From CAILLO01 sp964579735 (lineage in GTDB: Bacteria; Bacillota; Clostridia; Saccharofermentanales; UBA5734): a stretch of DNA of 64,000 nt. The position numbers were made by a program, and so were the translations under genes. Positions 59,136 to 64,000 of this stretch are shown here, in pieces. The first letter of the stretch is position 1. Each line of letters begins with the position of its first letter. The DNA lies in the NCBI GenBank assembly GCA_964579735.1, contig CAZOHH010000002.1, forward strand, positions 54,982 through 118,981. The letters run 5' to 3'. Below the pieces are notes generated by a model. It was not told where the DNA came from and ran no database searches. It saw nothing but the letters and a program-made list of their open reading frames with translations.

Positions 59136-59168
59136 CAAGGGTCGGGGCGCTCTCGGGTTCGGAAGCCT

Positions 59169-61187
59169 TCAAGTGGGAAGGTGTCCGCGCACGATCACGA
59201 GCAAGTCGCGAATCCTCGCGGCTTCCTCGAATTCGAGTTTACGGGCGGCTTCCTTCATCGACTTGTCCAGTTTCGCCGCCATCTTCTCGAGAGCCTTCGG
59301 TTGCAGTCGCGCCAGTTCGTTCGGGACTCTCCCGCTTTCGAGGATGCGGTCCGCCTCTTCCCTTGCGAGTCCAGCCGCCTCCGCAGCCTCCTCCATGGTG
59401 TCGAGCACATCCCGGACATCCTTGCGAACGCTGATCGGCACGATGCCGTTGACCTGATTGAAGTCGCTCTGAATGGTACGCCGCCGATTGGTCTCCTGGA
59501 TGGCTCGGAACATCGAGTCGGTCACATTGTCGGCGTACATGATGACTTTCCCCTTGAGGTTGCGGGCCGCGCGCCCGATGATCTGGACGAGTGACGTCGT
59601 CGAACGGAGGAAACCTTCCTTGTCGGCATCGAGGATGGCGATCGTAGCCACTTCCGGCAAGTCGAGACCTTCTCGAAGGAGGTTGATTCCGATCAGAACG
59701 TCGAAGGCTCCGGTGCGAAGGTCCCGGAGTATCCTCATTCGTTCGACCGTCTTGACGTCGGAATGGAGGTATCGGACGCGAAGCCCCTCCTCCTTGAGGA
59801 ATCCCGTGAGGTCCTCGGCCATTCGCTTGGTCAATGTCAGGACCAGGACGCGCTCGCCTCCTGCCAATGTGGTGCGGATCTCATGCATCAGGTCCTCGAT
59901 CTGACCTTCGATGGGCCGCACGTGGATTTCCGGGTCGATGAGACCGGTCGGACGGATCACCTGTTCGACGACCCGCTTGGAGTGCGCGGCCTCGTATTTC
60001 GAAGGTGTCGCGCTGACGAACAGGGCCTGACCCATGCGCTGCTCGAACTCGGGGAAGGTCAGTGGGCGGTTGTCGAAGGCAGAGGGAAGTCGGAATCCGA
60101 ACTGGACCAGGGATTCCTTGCGGGAGCGATCGCCGTTGTACATCGATCCGATCTGAGGTATCGAAACATGGGACTCATCGCAGATCAGAAGGAAGTCCTT
60201 GGGGAAGAAGTCGATGAGCGTATAGGGAGCGGACCCGGGCGCTCGGCCTGCCATATGACGGGAGTAATTCTCTATGCCCTTGCAGAAGCCCGTTTCGCGA
60301 AGCATCTCGAGGTCGTATCTCGTGCGCTGCTCGAGCCGGTAGGCCTCGACGAGCGCTCCCGCTCCACGGAGTTCCGCCAGACGGGTCTCGAGCTCCGCTT
60401 CGATGTTCACGATCGCGTTCGCCATCTTCTCCGTGGTCGTCACGTAGTGGGATGCCGGGAAGACGGATACGAACGTCCGGGTGCCGCGTACCTTGCCGGT
60501 CAGCCAGTCGACTTCCGCGATGCGCTCGATCGTGTCTCCGAAGAAGGATAGACGGAGCAGATGGTCCTCGGACGCGGACGGGAAGATCTCGAGCGTGTCT
60601 CCACGTACCCGGAAGGAATTGCGCTTGAGCTCGTAGTCGTTCCGATTGTATTGGATACGGATCAGGTCCCGAATCACCTCGTCGCGGTCCTTCTTCATCC
60701 CCGGGCGGAGCGGAACCATCAGGTGCTTGTAGTCCTCGGGGTCCCCGAGGCCATAGATGCAGGAAACCGAAGCGACGATGATCGTGTCGCGGCGTTCGAG
60801 TATCGAAGAAGTCGCCGAGTGGCGCAGCCGGTCGATTTCCTCGTTGATGGCGGAGTCCTTCTCGATGTAGGTGTCTGTCGACGCGATATACGCCTCTGGC
60901 TGGTAATAGTCGTAATAGCTGACGAAGTACTCGACGGCGTTCTCAGGGAAGAACGCCTTGAACTCGGCGCAGAGCTGGGCAGCAAGGGTCTTGTTGTGGG
61001 CGATCACCAGGGTCGGCCTCTGGACGCGCTCAATGACGTGGGCCATCGTGAAGGTCTTGCCGGAACCCGTGACGCCGAGCAGAGTCTGGCAGTCCAACCC
61101 CCGTTCGAGACCGTCTACGAGCGCCGCGATAGCCGCAGGCTGGTCGCCGCGAGGTGTCATATCGCTGTGGATTCGGAATTCAGCCAT
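59169..61187 (-). CDS. uvrB: Excinuclease ABC subunit B, UvrB
   Basis: A 672-residue, full-length UvrB, the damage-verifying helicase of nucleotide excision repair. Walker A is GVTGSGKT at residues 38-45. The beta-hairpin region (YYDYYQPEAYIASTDTYIEKD), DESHVSIPQ and helicase motif VI (QIIGRAARN) are present, and the C-terminal UVR domain (KEAARKLEFEEAARIRDLL) contacts UvrC. GGAGG lies before the ATG. uvrA and uvrC are not in this window, and the gene seems to be transcribed alone from 61206-61234. Confidence 0.97.
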   Translation of the reverse strand: MAEFRIHSDMTPRGDQPAAIAALVDGLERGLDCQTLLGVTGSGKTFTMAHVIERVQRPTLVIAHNKTLAAQLCAEFKAFFPENAVEYFVSYYDYYQPEAYIASTDTYIEKDSAINEEIDRLRHSATSSILERRDTIIVASVSCIYGLGDPEDYKHLMVPLRPGMKKDRDEVIRDLIRIQYNRNDYELKRNSFRVRGDTLEIFPSASEDHLLRLSFFGDTIERIAEVDWLTGKVRGTRTFVSVFPASHYVTTTEKMANAIVNIEAELETRLAELRGAGALVEAYRLEQRTRYDLEMLRETGFCKGIENYSRHMAGRAPGSAPYTLIDFFPKDFLLICDESHVSIPQIGSMYNGDRSRKESLVQFGFRLPSAFDNRPLTFPEFEQRMGQALFVSATPSKYEAAHSKRVVEQVIRPTGLIDPEIHVRPIEGQIEDLMHEIRTTLAGGERVLVLTLTKRMAEDLTGFLKEEGLRVRYLHSDVKTVERMRILRDLRTGAFDVLIGINLLREGLDLPEVATIAILDADKEGFLRSTTSLVQIIGRAARNLKGKVIMYADNVTDSMFRAIQETNRRRTIQSDFNQVNGIVPISVRKDVRDVLDTMEEAAEAAGLAREEADRILESGRVPNELARLQPKALEKMAAKLDKSMKEAARKLEFEEAARIRDLLVIVRGHLPT

Positions 61188-61205
61188 TTACGTTCCTCCA
61201 TATGA

Positions 61206-61234
61206 ATTATATCAGAGCATCGTCGGCTTGTTAG
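61206..61234 (-). promoter_or_regulatory. Promoter of uvrB
   Basis: On the minus strand CTAACA, 17 bases, then TGA-preceded TATAAT (an extended -10) lie 19 bases before the uvrB start. The -35 box overlaps that of the ilvE promoter on the other strand. No LexA-type or DinR-type operator was recognised. Confidence 0.7.
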
Positions 61235-61257
61235 CCGGTCCAGCCGTGGAATATAAT
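61228..61257 (+). promoter_or_regulatory. Promoter of ilvE
   Basis: TTGTTA (61228-61233), 18 bases, and a perfect TATAAT (61252-61257) precede ilvE by 27 bases. Its -35 box overlaps the divergent uvrB -35 box at five bases. No attenuator fits in the short leader. Confidence 0.7.
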
Positions 61258-61284
61258 GATTGAAACCGATGGGAGGAATTGATC

Positions 61285-62355
61285 ATGACGATGCAGATCC
61301 GATTCGAGAGGAACCTGAATCCGAAGGCGAAGCCGACCGACCAGACCAAGCTCGGCTTTGGGCAGATCTTCACCGACCACATGTTCGTGATGGACTATGT
61401 CGAAGGAAACGGCTGGATGGATCCCCGCATCGTGCCTTACGGCCCTCTTGCGCTGGATCCCGCCACTTCGGTCTTCCATTACGGCCAGACCATCTTCGAA
61501 GGCCTGAAGGCCTATCGGACGGCGAATGGATCGATCCAGCTCTTCCGTCCCCATGCCAACATGAAGCGCATCAATCTCTCGAACGATCGTATGGTCATCC
61601 CGGTCATCGACGAGGAATTCGCCGTCGGAGCCGTGAAGAAACTCGTCGATATCGAGCGTGACTGGGTTCCATCGGCGCCCGGCACCTCCCTCTATATCCG
61701 TCCCTTCATCTTCGCGACGGACCCCTACCTCGGTGTTCGAGCCTCGAAGACCTACAAATTCATCGTGATCCTCTCCCCTTCAGGCGCTTACTATCCTAAA
61801 GGACTCGACCCTGTCGACATCTTCGTGGAAAACCACTACGTCCGCGCCGTGAAAGGCGGGACCGGATCCGCGAAGACCGCGGGCAACTACGCCTCCAGTC
61901 TCAAGTCGCAGACCGAGGCCTATGCGAAGGGCTTCGTCCAGGTCCTATGGCTCGATGGCATCGAGCGCCGCTATATCGAAGAGGTCGGAGCGATGAACGT
62001 CTTCTTCCGCTTCGGCGACGAACTCGTCACACCTGCCCTCGAGGGCAGCATTCTACCCGGCATCACCCGGGACTCCGTCCTCACGCTCGCGAAGAGCTGG
62101 GGACTGAAAGCTGCGGAACGCCGCATCACCATAGACGAAGTCGCGGAGCAGCACGATGCCGGACGATTGACCGAAGTCTTCGGCTCCGGTACCGCCGCGG
62201 TGATCTCGCCGGTCGGCTGCCTCGTATGGAACGACAAGCGGATGTGCCTCAATGAAGGTCGGATCGGGCCGTGGAGCCAGCGATTCTACGATGCGCTCAT
62301 CGGGATCCAGTATGGGACGCAACCGGATCCATTCGGGTGGATCGAGACCGTCTGA
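61285..62355 (+). CDS. ilvE: Branched-chain amino acid aminotransferase IlvE
   Basis: A 356-residue fold-type IV PLP aminotransferase that interconverts Leu, Ile and Val with their 2-oxo acids. The PLP lysine is K197 in TGSAKTAGNY, and EEVGAMNVFF and GSGTAAVISPVG follow, as in the longer eukaryote-like BCAT group. ATG at 61285 is chosen because GGAGG lies 8 bases upstream; a TTG at 61279 and an ATG at 61291 are less well placed. The 3' end overlaps the convergent DUF975 gene by 59 bases. Confidence 0.95.
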   Translation: MTMQIRFERNLNPKAKPTDQTKLGFGQIFTDHMFVMDYVEGNGWMDPRIVPYGPLALDPATSVFHYGQTIFEGLKAYRTANGSIQLFRPHANMKRINLSNDRMVIPVIDEEFAVGAVKKLVDIERDWVPSAPGTSLYIRPFIFATDPYLGVRASKTYKFIVILSPSGAYYPKGLDPVDIFVENHYVRAVKGGTGSAKTAGNYASSLKSQTEAYAKGFVQVLWLDGIERRYIEEVGAMNVFFRFGDELVTPALEGSILPGITRDSVLTLAKSWGLKAAERRITIDEVAEQHDAGRLTEVFGSGTAAVISPVGCLVWNDKRMCLNEGRIGPWSQRFYDALIGIQYGTQPDPFGWIETV

Positions 62356-63304
62356 CCAGGAAACCCGCCTCTTCCGATCCCGCTACGAGCCGTGCAAAGG
62401 CCTCTGCCTGCACGGCTTCGTAATATGGGACAAGGAACGGCAATCCAAGTCCGCACGTGGACAGCGCCAGGAGACCCCAACCCAGGAACGATAGATCCAT
62501 CATGAAAAGGTCCATCCTATGTCCACGCGTCATCCGCTCCGCCAGACGGACGACTTCGCGCGGAGACAGGTTCGGCATGGCGCCCAGGAGCCAATTGACC
62601 GGGCGATAGGCGATGGATCGGAGAAATGCAGGGATGAAGCCCATCGAGGCGACGACCAGGGCAAGGAGTATGGGAAGTACGAGTGCTGCGAAACTATCCG
62701 CACGTAGCGTGATTCGCGGCGTATACCATTCGGCATCGGTGCCATATTGGATCGCGACGAAAGTCATGGCGGCCACGGCGAGGATCGCCCCTGGAGCGAG
62801 GGACGGGACCAGTGCGAACAGAAGCCTGCAGTTCGCCTGAACGGAACGAAGGTATCTTCCCTTCCTGAAATTCGAAAACGGCTCGTATCGAGAAACCGCT
62901 GGTCCATCGCGATTCGTTCTGAATAGGTCATGCAGGCCTGCAGACGCGGGAAGGATTACCAGCACGAGTCCGGCTGCCACGCTTCCGCCCAAAAGTATGG
63001 AAAGAAAGCATTGTACGGCGAACAACACCAGTACGCCGGAGAATACGGGTGCGATCGGTGCATCACCCGGAATCCACGTGAAAATCCCGTACCCCGGGTT
63101 CGCGAACCTCGCGGTCCACGCGGAGAACGGCAGGAACCAGGGAAGATGGCGGATGAGGACCATCGCCACGGACAGCAGGACCGCCAAGAGTACACCGATG
63201 CCAAGCAGCTGGTGGATCACGGCCGCCAGACCTTTGCGATAACGGCCCTTCGTCAATGCAGCGAGGGCACCGTCCTTCAGGCCGATGCGGAAGGAAGCCC
63301 CCAC
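62297..63304 (-). CDS. DUF975-family multi-pass membrane protein
   Basis: A 335-residue protein with about five or six hydrophobic segments (near residues 28-52, 85-120, 160-190, 205-225 and 270-295). The last one, DLSFLGWGLLALSTCGLGLPFLVPYYEA, is the hallmark of DUF975. The family has no known function. The start is GTG at 63304 with AGGAG just upstream, 6 bases after the hemerythrin-like gene. Its final 20 or so codons lie antisense to the end of ilvE, so an earlier stop in relatives would be expected. Confidence 0.8.
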   Translation of the reverse strand: MGASFRIGLKDGALAALTKGRYRKGLAAVIHQLLGIGVLLAVLLSVAMVLIRHLPWFLPFSAWTARFANPGYGIFTWIPGDAPIAPVFSGVLVLFAVQCFLSILLGGSVAAGLVLVILPASAGLHDLFRTNRDGPAVSRYEPFSNFRKGRYLRSVQANCRLLFALVPSLAPGAILAVAAMTFVAIQYGTDAEWYTPRITLRADSFAALVLPILLALVVASMGFIPAFLRSIAYRPVNWLLGAMPNLSPREVVRLAERMTRGHRMDLFMMDLSFLGWGLLALSTCGLGLPFLVPYYEAVQAEAFARLVAGSEEAGFLVRRSRSTRMDPVASHTGSR

Positions 63305-63310
63305 CGTCTC

Positions 63311-63853
63311 CTAACCAGCGGCTTGCCGAAGCAGCCGTTCATAGCGGATCCTTGCCTCTTCGCCGCCGGTCTCCCGGTCCACCACATTGAATTCGATTCC
63401 GAGTACGTTCTTCTCCGCATCCGACAGAGTGCGCCGAAGGAGTGGGATAAGGTATGCCGTCTCCTTGTGGACCCGAGTCCTCAGGCAATCATGGTAATCG
63501 TGCAGGGCCTTGCGAATCGCTTCGGTCGTCGTCGGCTCGCTCAGGCTGAATTCGGATGCCGCCTCCGAGACGATGCGGATCAGTCGTGCCTCTTCATTCA
63601 AATCACTTATCATCGTGTCGAGTTGCTGTCGGACAGCCGCATTCCCATGGAGACGGAGGATTCGGAAAAGGTGTTCCTCCTCCTTTTTCCTGTGACAGCG
63701 GTCCTCGAAGTTCCGAGCGAAATCGATCACCTGATGCAGGCGGACGAGATTCGGCCGCCCTGTCCGGCGGATGATGGCCAGTTCCTTTTCGATGGCCTGA
63801 ATCGCAAGCTCCTCCAACTGGACTTCCTTGTTCAGAGTATCGACGGCGTCCAT
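63311..63853 (-). CDS. Hemerythrin-like (HHE-type) protein, ligands incomplete
   Basis: A 180-residue, mainly helical protein. EDRCHRKKEEEHLF (H54, E58) and RVHKETAYLIPLL (H129, E131) match the second and fourth helices of hemerythrin-like four-helix bundles, which bind a di-iron centre. The usual first and third helix histidines are not at the expected places (LEEL near residue 14, NEEAR near 88), so a normal di-iron site is doubtful. Possible roles are oxygen or NO sensing or iron handling, but none is shown. ATG at 63853 has GGAGG 8 bases upstream; that site lies inside a hairpin (63859-63906). Confidence 0.7.
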   Translation of the reverse strand: MDAVDTLNKEVQLEELAIQAIEKELAIIRRTGRPNLVRLHQVIDFARNFEDRCHRKKEEEHLFRILRLHGNAAVRQQLDTMISDLNEEARLIRIVSEAASEFSLSEPTTTEAIRKALHDYHDCLRTRVHKETAYLIPLLRRTLSDAEKNVLGIEFNVVDRETGGEEARIRYERLLRQAAG

Positions 63854-63858
63854 ACAAA

Positions 63859-63906
63859 AGCCTCCTCTCCGGGTCCCTGCAGGGATGTTCCCGAACGGAG
63901 GAGGCT
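63859..63906 (-). promoter_or_regulatory. Hairpin that buries the ribosome binding site of the hemerythrin-like gene
   Basis: On the minus strand AGCCTCCTC (63906-63898) pairs with GAGGAGGCT (63867-63859), a perfect 9-bp stem. The inner part can also fold (TCCCTGCAGGGA). The right arm contains the GGAGG site, and TTTT follows, then GT and the ATG. It could act as a terminator or as a translation switch. I could not match it to a known riboswitch class. Confidence 0.6.
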
Positions 63907-63957
63907 CTAGCCGCAACCACTCCGTCTGGAAAAGTTGCCTGCCCGTTTCTTGACTTC

Positions 63958-63963
63958 ATTATA
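63958..63963 (-). promoter_or_regulatory. Candidate -10 box before the hemerythrin-like gene
   Basis: A perfect minus-strand TATAAT lies 104 bases before the start codon and upstream of the hairpin. The expected -35 region has no good match. It would give a leader of roughly 95 bases that includes the hairpin. Confidence 0.4.
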
Positions 63964-64000
63964 CGCCCGAACCGAGGAAAAGAGGAGTGTCGGCACGACT

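Noticed and set aside
62387..62420. A 12-bp inverted repeat (about ACGAGCCGTGCA with one bulge) after ilvE
   Set aside because: It could be a terminator for ilvE, but no T tract follows on either strand and it lies inside the DUF975 coding sequence, so it may be chance.
63859..63951. A named riboswitch in the hemerythrin-like leader
   Set aside because: I compared the leader by eye with fluoride, TPP, SAM, c-di-GMP, THF, ZTP and guanidine classes and saw none of their conserved cores.
1..64000. CRISPR arrays, insertion sequences, prophage or integration genes
   Set aside because: No regularly spaced repeats, transposase, integrase or phage structural genes were seen.

Overview
The window looks like the chromosome of a fermentative or strictly anaerobic, Clostridia-type Bacillota (Firmicutes). 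GC content is high by eye, roughly 55-60 percent. The Gram-positive, low-oxygen inference rests on several things: a T-box leader before ileS, SepF, ScpA/ScpB, MutS2, GlgD beside GlgC, HemZ, an IspH-ribosomal S1 fusion after cmk, type II pantothenate kinase, and two ferredoxin-linked 2-oxoacid oxidoreductases (IorAB and KorDABC). No rRNA, CRISPR array, insertion sequence or prophage was seen. The species cannot be named from the sequence. This is mostly dense housekeeping DNA: about 53 genes, nearly all on the minus strand, many joined by ATGA, GTGA, TTGA or TGATG overlaps, with several GTG and TTG starts.

Layout, left to right. 127-1218 (+) ychF. 1264-6206 (-) an ECF sigma factor and its zinc-finger anti-sigma factor lead polA and coaE. 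6298-9889 (-) a MurR/RpiR-type regulator, cmk and the ispH-rpsA fusion, closed by a clear terminator. 9978-18992 (-) an isoleucine T-box leader precedes ileS, lysA, an M50 protease, trpS, scpA, scpB and rluB. 19055-20944 a D-2-hydroxyacid dehydrogenase (-) and a metallophosphoesterase (+). 20992-29616 (-) a tight run: glycosyltransferase, coaW, a TIM-barrel/acyl-CoA-synthetase fusion, a DUF1624 membrane protein, a phosphoglycolate phosphatase-like HAD protein, a DUF3810 metallopeptidase-like protein and hemZ. 29705-36136 (-) iorA, iorB, a methionine gamma-lyase-like PLP enzyme, an HlyD-like protein, yggS and sepF. 36155-36348 (+) tRNA-Leu(GAG) with a consensus promoter and strong terminator. 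36372-44147 (-) glycogen metabolism: glgB, glgC, glgD, glgA and a GH13 hydrolase. 44187-46872 (-) korDABC, then a ParA-like ATPase at 46888. 47748-48980 (+) apgM. 48995-59135 (-) pgcA, dnaE, pfkA, a TVP38 protein, pgsA and mutS2. 59169-61187 (-) uvrB, divergent from ilvE (+). 62297-63963 (-) a hemerythrin-like gene and a DUF975 membrane protein.

Metabolically, glycogen synthesis and breakdown (glgBCDA, GH13) joins glycolysis (pgcA, pfkA, apgM). Ferredoxin-dependent 2-oxoacid chemistry (ior, kor) and branched-chain transamination (ilvE) suggest amino-acid fermentation or synthesis through reduced ferredoxin. CoA supply (coaW, coaE) and isoprenoid supply (ispH) are also present.

I found no complete, clearly new defence or mobile system. 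The observations most worth checking are the TIM-barrel/acyl-CoA-synthetase fusion, a hairpin that would bury the Shine-Dalgarno of the hemerythrin-like gene, an apparently leaderless ParA-like gene beside korDABC, the mixed cargo of the isoleucine T-box operon, the ECF sigma pair heading polA-coaE, and divergent uvrB/ilvE promoters with overlapping -35 boxes.
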